Origin: Cyanobacteriota bacterium
GTDB taxonomy: Bacteria > Cyanobacteriota > Cyanobacteriia > Phormidesmidales > Phormidesmidaceae
Reading direction: 5' to 3'
NCBI GenBank assembly: GCA_027592485.1
Contig: JAQCKL010000065.1
Location: 1-12,710, forward strand
Length of the DNA stretch: 12,710 nt
In this document: positions 1-6,833 of the stretch, in pieces
Position numbering within the stretch: position 1 is the first letter of the stretch
Layout: every line of letters begins with the position of its first letter
Position numbers and translations under genes: made by a program
The notes under the pieces: model-generated
Database searches by the model: none
What the model was told of the DNA's origin: nothing
Seen by the model: the letters and a program-made list of their open reading frames with translations, nothing else

Positions 1-386
1 TTCGCATCATGGTGCGGCGACTCGCGTAGCGATTTTGACACCGAATAACTTTTCAAACATCCTCTGAACCACATCTGAGCTGGCTTTACAGAATCCACAT
101 ACGAATATGAGGTTTTTGTTGAGTTAGTCCTGACTCCGCACGAGCTCCGTGAACCTCGCCGCCCATAGCGATGTCAACACTCACCCCAACAAAATGTGAA
201 CCCATAAATACCACCGCTTCCCCGTTGATGGTGGCTCCTTGCTTCTGCCCTACAGTTCAATAACAGGAGCCAGCACGATAAACGCGGCAGGGCGGCCCTC
301 TGGGCTTCGGCCCCTTGTCCGTAATGCCCGCCACCGCCTAAAATGCAGCCGCTCCCTGTGATTTCCCTCCCGGTTATTTTCTTGCC
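1..386. other. Intergenic region without a recognisable gene
   Basis: No coding region that I can support. The first ~170 bases are more AT-rich than the genes that follow. On the minus strand a 38-codon stop-to-stop frame (123 down to 10, stop at 9-7) reads plausibly as protein but has no good start and matches no family I know; it could be the worn end of an old gene or chance. A short hairpin GGGC-TTCG-GCCC (302-313) has the very stable C(UUCG)G tetraloop but no T-run after it. The ribosome binding site before aroA is weak. Confidence 0.5.
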
Positions 387-1739
387 ATGCCTCTTCCCCT
401 CCTGCAACTGACGGATAGCCCGCCCCACCAGACCCTGACGGTGACGCCGCCCCCTGACGGCTTGGCTCTGACTGGTCGCCTGAAGATTCCAGGGGATAAA
501 TCGATCTCCCATCGGGCGCTGATGTTGGGGGCGATCGCCACGGGTGAAACCCGCATCCAAGGTCTACTTCTAGGGGAAGATCCCCGCAGTACCGCCGCCT
601 GCTTTCAGGCGATGGGAGCGACCATCTCTGATTTAGAGCAAGAGTGGGTGACGGTGCAGGGGTGTGGCCTAGGCAATTTGCAAGAACCCGACCATGTTTT
701 GGATGCGGGCAATTCCGGCACCACCCTGCGACTGATGTTGGGGTTGCTGGCTGCTCACCGTGATCGCTTCTTTACGGTGACCGGTGATGCCTCTTTGCGA
801 TCGCGGCCCATGGGTCGGGTGATCAATCCCCTCACGGAAATGGGGGCGACCCTCTGGGGCCGCCGTCACAATACCCTGGCCCCGTTAGCGATTCAGGGAC
901 AAGTCCTCAAGCCGATTCACTACCAGTCCCCCATGGCCTCCGCCCAGGTCAAATCCTGCGTACTATTGGCCGGTCTGCTCACCGAGGGAGATACCACGGT
1001 GACTGAACCCAGCCGCTCCCGCGATCACAGTGAGCGGATGTTAGCCGCCTTTGGGGCTAACCTTACCGTGGATCTCGATGCCCGTAGCGTCACCCTCCAT
1101 GGCCCAGCTACCCTCACCGGCCAAACCGTAGTGGTACCGGGGGATATTAGCTCCGCTGCCTTTTGGTTGGTGGCGGCGGCGATTACCCCAGGGTCTGATT
1201 TGGTGGTCGAAAATGTGGGGATTAACCCCACTCGCACCGGGGTTCTAGAGGCCCTCCAGGCCATGGAAGCCGATATCACCCTAGAGAACGAGCGCATGGT
1301 CACCGGGGAGCCCGTCGCCGATCTGCGGGTGCGCCATAGCCAACTGAAAGCGGCCACCTTCAGCGGCGATTTGATTCCCCGCATGATTGACGAGATTCCG
1401 ATTTTGGCGGTGGCGGCCCTCCATGCCCAGGGCACCACAGTGATTAAGGATGCGGCAGAACTGCGGGTCAAGGAGAGCGATCGCCTCGCGGTCATGGCCA
1501 GTCAACTTACCGCCATGGGCGCTCAGATTACCGAACATCCTGATGGTCTAGACATTCAGGGGGGCGCTACCCTAACGGGGACCAGGGTCGATAGCTACAC
1601 CGACCACCGCATTGCCATGAGTTTGGCGATCGCGGCGCTCAGGGCGGCGGGTCCCACCACCCTGCACCGGGCTGAGGCCGCCTCCGTCTCTTACCCCAGT
1701 TTTTGGGATAACCTCACCTGCCTGTGTGAGTCCAAGTAA
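387..1739 (+). CDS. aroA: 3-phosphoshikimate 1-carboxyvinyltransferase (EPSP synthase), class II type
   Basis: EPSP synthase joins phosphoenolpyruvate to shikimate-3-phosphate in the shikimate pathway (chorismate, aromatic amino acids, quinones); cytosolic. The 450-residue product has the full set of family motifs: GDKS (36-39), LDAGNSGTT (105-113), RSRPMGR (138-144), SAQVK (185-189), RDHSE (212-216), NPTR (280-283), the catalytic-Asp segment RMIDEIP (332-338), RVKESDR (360-366) and YTDHRIAM (404-411). The combination GDKS, SAQ-x-K, R-x-H-[ST]-E and N-x-T-R is the signature described for class II enzymes, the group that includes glyphosate-tolerant CP4. Length is typical for the family. The ATG at 387 places the first motif at residue 36, slightly later than in the E. 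coli enzyme; no clear Shine-Dalgarno precedes it. It stands alone on this strand, with 293 bases to the next large gene. Two HIP1 sites occur early in the gene and two late. Confidence 0.97.
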   Translation: MPLPLLQLTDSPPHQTLTVTPPPDGLALTGRLKIPGDKSISHRALMLGAIATGETRIQGLLLGEDPRSTAACFQAMGATISDLEQEWVTVQGCGLGNLQEPDHVLDAGNSGTTLRLMLGLLAAHRDRFFTVTGDASLRSRPMGRVINPLTEMGATLWGRRHNTLAPLAIQGQVLKPIHYQSPMASAQVKSCVLLAGLLTEGDTTVTEPSRSRDHSERMLAAFGANLTVDLDARSVTLHGPATLTGQTVVVPGDISSAAFWLVAAAITPGSDLVVENVGINPTRTGVLEALQAMEADITLENERMVTGEPVADLRVRHSQLKAATFSGDLIPRMIDEIPILAVAALHAQGTTVIKDAAELRVKESDRLAVMASQLTAMGAQITEHPDGLDIQGGATLTGTRVDSYTDHRIAMSLAIAALRAAGPTTLHRAEAASVSYPSFWDNLTCLCESK

Positions 1740-2032
1740 ATCAGCCCTAAGTCAGATCTGCACCCGTTGCTTCTGTCAGGTTGCGATGGCAGGGGTTGGT
1801 AGGGATGATACAAGGAGATATTAAGCATGTATTTTTCCTTCAAGAGAAAAATCGATACTGTTATGAGTAGGCAGGGGTTTCAGCCGGGGATCACGCCCAC
1901 CACAGTTCTCCCATCTCCCTTCTACTCCCCCCGCCCGCCAGTTATTGGGTCCCAATGCCCAGGCAGCAACAAAGCGTCAGTGGTTGCTGCGAGTGACTGC
2001 TGGCCCCTTACCCCCTAGGCAACTGCCACCCC
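1740..2032 (+). promoter_or_regulatory. aroA to phosphodiesterase spacer with inverted repeats
   Basis: The spacer carries several perfect inverted repeats: ATTTTTC/GAAAAAT (1831-1837 and 1846-1852), the near-palindrome ATTGGG-T-CCCAAT (1944-1956), and an 8-bp hairpin GCAGCAAC/GTTGCTGC (1963-1970 and 1983-1990, 12-base loop). None is followed by a T-run, so I do not call a terminator for aroA. They could be operator or 5'-leader structures for the downstream c-di-GMP gene. No -35/-10 pair stands out. Confidence 0.3.
1827..2018 (+). CDS. Possible 63-residue leader ORF, unrecognised
   Basis: An ATG at 1827 follows a strong Shine-Dalgarno AAGGAG (1812-1817) at 9 bases, better than the sites of most genes in this window. 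The 63-residue product matches no family I know. It has a basic start (FKRK at 4-7) and a Pro/Ser-rich remainder with no membrane segment. The stop at 2016-2018 lies 14 bases before the start of the phosphodiesterase gene, so translation of this ORF could be coupled to that gene. The inverted repeats of the spacer fall inside it, which argues against ordinary coding use. It may be a short regulatory leader peptide or a chance ORF. Confidence 0.25.
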   Translation: MYFSFKRKIDTVMSRQGFQPGITPTTVLPSPFYSPRPPVIGSQCPGSNKASVVAASDCWPLTP

Positions 2033-3733
2033 ATGTATAAACTGTTGGTTATCGAAAGTGAGGGGGAGACTCGCCATCACCGTGTCTCTCTGCTAGAGAA
2101 TAGTGGCTTTGAGGTGATCGTGGCCGCTGGGGTCGGGCCAGGGCTACAGGTGGCTCAGAAAAAGCCCCCCGATTTGATTCTGGCGGGCTTAGACCTGACG
2201 GGGGAAAGCAACTGTCAGTTGTTGCAGGCCGTGTTGACCAAACCTGATCTGGCCGCGATTCCCGTGATTGTGATGACCGAGCGCAGCGATCGCGACTATC
2301 AGCGCCAATGTTTGAGCTTAGGGGCAGACGATTGTTTGGTCATCCCCTTTGATGATGAAGAACTAATGGGGGCGATCACCATTCGGCTGCGTAAGCAAGA
2401 TGCCCTCACCCAGCGCTACAACACCCTGATGCGCCATACCGCTGAGCGGTTGAATCGCCTCTCCCATTACGACAGCCTCACCGATTTACCCAACCACCAC
2501 CTGTTGCAACAGCGGTTACTGTTGGCTGTTAACCGGGCAGCGGTCGGTGATCAGCGGGTGGCCCTGTTGTCCCTGAGTTTGGATCGACTGCGGCAAATCA
2601 ATAACACCCTCGGATTTCCCGCCGGTGATACCCTGCTGCGGGCCGTGGCCCGGCGATTAACCGGCATCTTACCCCCGTCTACGGCTGTGGCCCGGCTGAC
2701 CGGCAATCAATTTGCCATTGTGCTACCGGCCCCTAGGAGCCGTGAGGATGTGGCGGCCATTACCGAAGAGGTGATTGACAGTCTGTCGCGATCGTTTTCC
2801 CTCCCTGGCCATGCGGTGTTCGTCACCACCAGCGTGGGCATTGCCCTGTTTCCCGATGACAGCCAAGACATCAGCACCCTGCTGCGCCAAGCCGATGCGG
2901 CGTTGGATTGGGCCAAGGGTCAAAAAAGTAATTCCTATCGGTTTTACCGATCCGATATGCCGGTGGTTTCAGGGGATGAACTGCAGCTCGAAACCTGGTT
3001 ACGCTACGCTGTCGAGCGCCAAGAATTTGAGGTGCGCTATCAACCCAAACAAAGCCTCAGGACGGGGCGGATTGAGGGGGCTGAAGCCTTGATTCGCTGG
3101 CACCACCCTGACTATGGCTATGTTTCACCGGCGCGATTTATCCCTCTGGCGGAGGAAACGGGGCTGATTACGGTCATTGGGGAATGGATGTTGCGGACGG
3201 TTTGCACCCAAGCGGCTGAGTGGTTAGCGCAGGGACTACCCCCGGTCAAAATCGCCGTCAACCTGTCCAGCGTTCAGCTCAATCAGTCCCAGCTCTGTGA
3301 GGTTTTAAAGCAGATCCTGGCAGACACGGGCCTCCCCACGCAGTACCTGGAACTGGAAGTCACCGAGACGGCGTTAATGCAGGATATTAGTACCGCCCTC
3401 GGTCTCTTGCATCAGCTTAAGGATTTGGGGGTGGGGCTGGCGATCGATGACTTTGGCACCGGCTACGCTTCCTTGGGCTATTTGCGAGAACTGCCGATCG
3501 ATATTTTGAAAATCGATACCTGCTTCGTGCGGGGTGCGGATCACGATTATAAGAACCAAGCGATTTTGCAACGCATTATTGGCCTTGCCCATGATCTCAG
3601 CCTATTGGTGGTGGCCGAAGGGGTCGAGACGGAGGCGGAACTGGCGCTCTTGCGCAGCTATGACTGCGACCTCGTGCAAGGATTTTTGATTGGTGCCCCC
3701 ATGACCGCAGCGGAGCTGGTGGCCCGCCTCTAG
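2033..3733 (+). CDS. Receiver-GGDEF-EAL protein, probable c-di-GMP phosphodiesterase with degenerate receiver and GGDEF
   Basis: 566 residues, cytosolic, three domains. Receiver (about 1-122): aligned on PDLIL (46-50), the phosphoacceptor Asp position is Gly52; the conserved Lys before PF (105-106) is Ile104; the acidic pair is E8-S9. GGDEF (about 143-305): the signature reads TGNQF (223-227) instead of GGDEF, the first metal-binding Asp is Ser182, and no RxxD inhibitory site is seen. EAL (about 315-566): E351-A-L, N410, E442, D472-D473, K493-I-D495, E529 and Q549 are all present, so this domain should hydrolyse c-di-GMP to pGpG. The receiver probably cannot be phosphorylated and the GGDEF probably cannot make c-di-GMP; a GTP-sensing or structural role is an inference from other GGDEF-EAL proteins. 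Start: ATG at 2033 with no clear Shine-Dalgarno. Its 3' end converges on the amidase gene with only 4 bases between stops. Confidence 0.93.
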   Translation: MYKLLVIESEGETRHHRVSLLENSGFEVIVAAGVGPGLQVAQKKPPDLILAGLDLTGESNCQLLQAVLTKPDLAAIPVIVMTERSDRDYQRQCLSLGADDCLVIPFDDEELMGAITIRLRKQDALTQRYNTLMRHTAERLNRLSHYDSLTDLPNHHLLQQRLLLAVNRAAVGDQRVALLSLSLDRLRQINNTLGFPAGDTLLRAVARRLTGILPPSTAVARLTGNQFAIVLPAPRSREDVAAITEEVIDSLSRSFSLPGHAVFVTTSVGIALFPDDSQDISTLLRQADAALDWAKGQKSNSYRFYRSDMPVVSGDELQLETWLRYAVERQEFEVRYQPKQSLRTGRIEGAEALIRWHHPDYGYVSPARFIPLAEETGLITVIGEWMLRTVCTQAAEWLAQGLPPVKIAVNLSSVQLNQSQLCEVLKQILADTGLPTQYLELEVTETALMQDISTALGLLHQLKDLGVGLAIDDFGTGYASLGYLRELPIDILKIDTCFVRGADHDYKNQAILQRIIGLAHDLSLLVVAEGVETEAELALLRSYDCDLVQGFLIGAPMTAAELVARL

Positions 3734-3737
3734 GGTA

Positions 3738-5507
3738 TTAATCCGTAACGGCTTGGCGCATCCAGGCTTCGATGCCATCGGCCAAAGTTTGGGCCAGTTG
3801 CATTTGGGCCTCGGGATCGGTAATCCATTCAAACTCCTGGGGGTTGATCATAAATCCCAATTCCAGCAGTACCGATGGAGCGACCGTGGGTCGGGTCAGG
3901 GCGAGGTTATTCCAATAAATCCCGTAGGTTGGGCGGTCTAGGGCCGCCACCAAATAATCGTGCAGAAAGATGGACAAACTTTGGGCCTGGGGGTGATACC
4001 AAAAGGTGCCAATCCCAGCCGTATTCAGGGCATCCCCCGCATCGGGCAGGGCATTGTAATGGATGCTCAGGGCGAGGGTGGGTTCCACTTGGTTGATGAT
4101 GTCAACGCGATCGCCCGGATACAGATCATCATCCCCTGCTCGGGTCATCACCACCGTGGCCCCCTTTGCCTCCAGGGCGGTGCGTAGGAGCTGAGACAGG
4201 ATCAGGGTGACATCCTTTTCGGGATAGCCATTCGGCCCCCTGGCCCCCAAGTCATTCTCACTGCCATGGCCGGGATCCAGCAGGATGGTGGTGCCCCGGA
4301 GGGGCTGATGGGTCGAAACCTCGGGAGGATGCCGCAGGGAGAGTACGAGGGTAGTGCCGTCGTAATGGAGCTTGTAGCCCCAGGGTTGCCCCCGCAGTTG
4401 CAGCCGGTATTGGGCCTGGTCCGGCAAGATCGGTTGCCAGGTAAAGCTAGCGATCGCCGCATCCGGCTCGATGTAAATGGTGTCCGTTTGGGGGGTCGTG
4501 TTGTGCAGGGTCAAGGTCAGACTATCTGCCGTTTGATCCACCGTCACCGGTACCGGCACCTCTAGGGGAAATAAAACCTCTGTCCAGCCGGATCGTTGCT
4601 GGGATCGGGCACTGCGAATAATTGAGTGGGGGGGCACCGCCGTTGACGTGATCTGGGTTTCTGAAGCCCGAATCCAGGCCCCATAATCCAGGCGTAGCCA
4701 GTCGCCTTGCCGCCCGGTGATGACGGCCTGGGTGCCCTGGGGCAGGGGCGTTAGGCGAGAATAGTCGGTGCTCGGCCCGGTGCGGGCCGTCCCCGATGCT
4801 GTTACCACAGTGGCAACCTCGAACCCATCCACCGGCAAGGTGCCGAGGGTGCCAGGGGCCGCTTGGCTCACCGTTTGCCCCGCTAAGGTCAGGGTATACA
4901 CCGGGGCCGTGGCAGCCGTATTTTCGGGTAGACGGGTGCAGCCCTCATAGCGACTGGCCCCCAGGGCAAAGGGGGCATTCTGGTCAATCAATACCCCATA
5001 GTTGGCGGGCAGCAGCACCGGGTTGGGGTTGGCCTGCAGAGGAATGCTTTGCCCCGCCCAGGTCACAGCCACCGTGGCTGCTGGGGGGGCGATCGCCTCA
5101 AAGCAAAATCGCTCACCCCATTGGCGGGCAACATCTACGGTGGGGGTGATGTCGGTGAGCGCTAGGGTCTCTGGCAGGATGGGGGCCGTGGGTAAGCGGG
5201 TGACTTGTAGGGTGAGAGTTTCGTCCCCCTGGGTAAAGGTGAATTGATTGTCCCCTAGGGCCAAGGGGAGACTCGGGGCAAAATGCCCGGCGGGACTGCG
5301 ATCATTCACCACCGCGCCATTAATGCGCACCTCCAAGCTGGGATCCGCCGTACCAATAAAGAAGATTTGCTCGGCAGTGGTCTGATGGGCCGTGGGGGGA
5401 TAGGCCACGAATAAGGTTTGGGCAGCAGCGGGATGGGCCATCAGCGCAATTCCACTGAGGACTCCGAGTCCAAGTAATCCCTGATGATGGGGCCATCCTC
5501 TTGCCAT
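3738..5507 (-). CDS. Secreted N-acetylmuramoyl-L-alanine amidase (Amidase_3) with Ig-like, SH3b and AMIN-like regions
   Basis: Cuts the amide bond between N-acetylmuramic acid and the stem peptide of peptidoglycan, acting in the periplasm. 589 residues. Residues 1-29 form a signal peptide with a hydrophobic stretch ending AHPAAA before Q30. Residues ~33-105 look like a bacterial Ig/glucodextranase-B-like beta domain; ~232-285 is a bacterial SH3 domain (ASGTARTGPSTDYSRL start, W270, W278); ~293-395 is beta-rich and AMIN-like, which in AmiC-type enzymes targets septal peptidoglycan. The catalytic domain is ~405-585 with zinc ligands H414 (DPGHG), E430 (YPEKD) and H483 (SIHYNA) and catalytic E549 (LLELGF). 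I see no long autoinhibitory insertion between H483 and E549. The ATG (5507-5505) follows GAGG about 10 bases away, with a HIP1 octamer (5509-5516) between them. It resembles cyanobacterial AmiC enzymes used in septum cleavage, but the symbol is not certain. Confidence 0.93.
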   Translation of the reverse strand: MARGWPHHQGLLGLGVLSGIALMAHPAAAQTLFVAYPPTAHQTTAEQIFFIGTADPSLEVRINGAVVNDRSPAGHFAPSLPLALGDNQFTFTQGDETLTLQVTRLPTAPILPETLALTDITPTVDVARQWGERFCFEAIAPPAATVAVTWAGQSIPLQANPNPVLLPANYGVLIDQNAPFALGASRYEGCTRLPENTAATAPVYTLTLAGQTVSQAAPGTLGTLPVDGFEVATVVTASGTARTGPSTDYSRLTPLPQGTQAVITGRQGDWLRLDYGAWIRASETQITSTAVPPHSIIRSARSQQRSGWTEVLFPLEVPVPVTVDQTADSLTLTLHNTTPQTDTIYIEPDAAIASFTWQPILPDQAQYRLQLRGQPWGYKLHYDGTTLVLSLRHPPEVSTHQPLRGTTILLDPGHGSENDLGARGPNGYPEKDVTLILSQLLRTALEAKGATVVMTRAGDDDLYPGDRVDIINQVEPTLALSIHYNALPDAGDALNTAGIGTFWYHPQAQSLSIFLHDYLVAALDRPTYGIYWNNLALTRPTVAPSVLLELGFMINPQEFEWITDPEAQMQLAQTLADGIEAWMRQAVTD

Positions 5508-5543
5508 TGCGATCGCCTCGTATCAAACCGTTAGGGCTACTGT

Positions 5544-5597
5544 ATCGCTTTTTATGGGGATCGCTTTTATGGGCATCCCTTGGTGGGGAAGCGATCC
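5544..5597. repeat. Direct and inverted GATCGCTT repeats upstream of the amidase gene
   Basis: ATCGCTTTTTATGGGG (5544-5559) is followed head to tail by ATCGCTTTTATGGG (5560-5573), differing by one T. A third copy in inverse orientation, AAGCGATCC (5589-5597), is a perfect 9-bp inverted match to GGATCGCTT (5558-5566). On the minus strand the direct copies lie just upstream of TACAGT, a possible -10 for the amidase gene. Such an arrangement fits binding sites for a regulator, but no known operator consensus is recognised. Confidence 0.45.
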
Positions 5598-5729
5598 TCC
5601 GTGTTTGCCACCCCCATTTTCCCAGGGCCAGGGCAAACCGGATCGTTCAGGCCCCCGCCATGGCTCGTGAAAGTTTTATACAAGCTTTTTATTTCTCCTG
5701 TCTCAGTGAAGTTTCGGTGAAAGTCTTCA

Positions 5730-5766
5730 TTGACAGGGGTTTGACGTGACAGGTCTACAGTAAATT
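5730..5766 (+). promoter_or_regulatory. Possible promoter region with repeated TGACAGG
   Basis: TTGACA (5730-5735) and TTGACG (5741-5746) resemble -35 elements, and TACAGT (5756-5761) or TAAATT (5761-5766) resemble -10 elements. The spacings are poor (TTGACA to TACAGT 20 bases; TTGACG to TAAATT 14 bases), so the assignment is tentative. TGACAGG occurs twice, 16 bases apart (5731-5737 and 5747-5753). Confidence 0.3.
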
Positions 5767-5809
5767 ACGAAGAGACACGGAGTAATCCAGACAACTACGG
5801 GGTGTTGAT

Positions 5810-5838
5810 GCGGAAGCCCTGAGATTCCGCTCCTTTTT
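5810..5838 (+). terminator. Hairpin with T-run in the 5' leader of the repeat protein gene (terminator or attenuator)
   Basis: GCGGAA (5810-5815) pairs with TTCCGC (5825-5830) across a 9-base loop and is followed by TCCTTTTT (5831-5838), the form of a weak intrinsic terminator. It lies 41 bases before the downstream ATG and about 45 bases after the possible promoter. It could therefore be an attenuator or end a short non-coding RNA. A 6-bp stem is modest. Confidence 0.35.
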
Positions 5839-5879
5839 GACTCTACGAACGATTATTTTGTAGTGATTCCCTCTGAGCT

Positions 5880-6833
5880 ATGACATTTCGAGCCTTACAA
5901 GTTGGTATTTGTGCCGTCGGCCTCTGCCCTGGCATGCTTCTCGGTATGCCCGTAGCCCAGGGGATACAGCTGACTCGACCCGTTGATGCGGATCCGTTGT
6001 CCCATAACCTTTTCCAGGCTGCCGACCTAGAGCAACTCTTCTCCCTTGAAACGGTGGCAGAGGAGTTAGATGCCAGCTTAGAGGGGATTTTGGCGCTCCA
6101 GGGCCTGGAATTTTACGCCAACATCAGTAGCGCTACCCTCCGTAGCAACCGTGCTTGTATTCGAGACAGTGGGAATCCCAGTGACCCTTGTGGTAGCCGC
6201 AGCACCGGCCCCCAGACCTTGGCCCTCAGGGCCGAAGATGGTGCACTCGCACACGAAGTTGGAGATGTGCGGACGGGCGACGGGGCTTTGAAAACGGAAA
6301 GTACGATAGCTCGGACGACACCCTATGGGGCAGATAGCGAAAACACGGCCCTCCGAACTGAGATTGGAGCCCTAGAAAATGAACGAACGGAAGCGAGAAC
6401 GGACAGCGGTTTTCTAGAAACCGAACTCCGCGCCATGGACAAGGCTTCTACCGAAACCATCATCACCCCTAAAAACCAAAGCTCAACGACCCGTGCCTCC
6501 AGCAATGTTGCCCTCCTAGCGGGGGGAGAGTCTCTACTCAGTTTGGATGGGGAACCCACGAAAACCGCTGAAGAAATCCGTGAAGAGGAGGCCGCTCGCA
6601 AGGAACGGGCCCGGCAGCGCCGGGAAGCTAGAGCCGAACGCATAGAAGCGACTGAACGTAATCGGACTGCCGATATGATTGCCAATGGAGCCCTGGCGGG
6701 GCTGGTGATGGTAACGATTGTCTCTGCCGTTGTTTACGATGTGCGCGGTCGAATTGCCGCTTTGCTATCGGGTCGTTCTCACCAGCCCCAGCCCCCTGTG
6801 GGTCACTCCCATCAGTCTCCCCTGAGGCGATAG
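5880..6833 (+). CDS. Unrecognised membrane-anchored protein with 14-residue tandem repeats
   Basis: 317 residues; no family recognised. Residues ~7-27 are hydrophobic and end in a signal-peptide-like VAQG. A Cys pair (C93, C104) precedes the repeats. Residues 121-190 form five in-register 14-residue repeats, loosely GAL-x-x-E-x-T-x-x-R-T-x-x (starts 121, 135, 149, 163, 177), with a possible sixth, weaker one at 107-120. Residues ~229-264 are a highly charged Glu/Arg/Ala helix, likely coiled coil. Residues ~266-287 are a transmembrane helix followed by R289 and R291. With a cleaved signal and a positive C-terminal flank, the repeats and coiled coil would face the periplasm or lumen and the His/Pro-rich tail the cytoplasm; this topology is inferred. 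Start: ATG with only weak GAG upstream. It contains no HIP1 site, unlike its larger neighbours. Its last 22 bases overlap recQ on the opposite strand. Confidence 0.75.
   Translation: MTFRALQVGICAVGLCPGMLLGMPVAQGIQLTRPVDADPLSHNLFQAADLEQLFSLETVAEELDASLEGILALQGLEFYANISSATLRSNRACIRDSGNPSDPCGSRSTGPQTLALRAEDGALAHEVGDVRTGDGALKTESTIARTTPYGADSENTALRTEIGALENERTEARTDSGFLETELRAMDKASTETIITPKNQSSTTRASSNVALLAGGESLLSLDGEPTKTAEEIREEEAARKERARQRREARAERIEATERNRTADMIANGALAGLVMVTIVSAVVYDVRGRIAALLSGRSHQPQPPVGHSHQSPLRR
6240..6449 (+). repeat. Five degenerate 42-bp (14-codon) tandem repeats
   Basis: Units begin at 6240, 6282, 6324, 6366 and 6408, within the membrane protein gene. At protein level they share GA[L] at positions 1-3, E at 6, T at 8 and R-T at 11-12. 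The clearest pair is the second unit (GALKTESTIARTTP) and the fourth (GALENERTEARTDS). The third is out of line at positions 1-3 (YGA) but matches E, T and RT, and the fifth keeps only G, L and E. A sixth, weaker unit may start at 6198. DNA identity is low, so the duplication is old or protein-selected. Confidence 0.6.

Larger units (their letters stand above)
5508..5879. promoter_or_regulatory. 372-base divergent control region
   Basis: Separates the amidase gene (leftward) from the repeat-containing membrane protein gene (rightward). It holds the GATCGCTT repeats near the amidase (5544-5597), a cluster of TTGAC/TGACAGG motifs (5730-5753), and a hairpin with T-run (5810-5838), each listed separately. 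An 82-codon plus-strand ORF covering 5501-5749 overlaps the amidase start and looks like nothing known, so I treat it as chance. Confidence 0.5.

Noticed and set aside
302..313. Terminator at the GGGC-TTCG-GCCC hairpin
   Set aside because: The stem is only 4 bp and no T-run follows.
174..560. Minus-strand ORF of 128 codons across the aroA start
   Set aside because: It runs antisense into well-supported aroA codons, and its translation is Arg/Gly/His-rich with no family resemblance.
1025..1495. Minus-strand ORF of 156 codons inside aroA
   Set aside because: Lies wholly antisense to conserved EPSP synthase motifs; composition typical of a shadow frame in GC-rich DNA.
5501..5749. Plus-strand ORF of 82 codons in the divergent region
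   Set aside because: Overlaps the amidase start and covers the repeated regulatory motifs; no family resemblance or ribosome site.
5757..5770. NtcA-type site (GTA-N8-TAC) near GTAAATTAC
   Set aside because: GTA and TAC are only 3 bases apart instead of 8; no proper NtcA box found there or upstream of the RHH gene.
5768..5838. Known cyanobacterial small RNA Yfr1 or Yfr2 before the repeat protein gene
   Set aside because: Neither the Yfr1 core (ACUCCUCACAC) nor the GGAAACA loop of Yfr2-type RNAs is present, so only a generic RNA or attenuator is proposed.
6323..6685. Minus-strand ORF of 120 codons inside the repeat protein gene
   Set aside because: Ser/Arg/Val-rich shadow of the charged plus-strand gene; the plus frame has signal peptide, repeats and membrane anchor.
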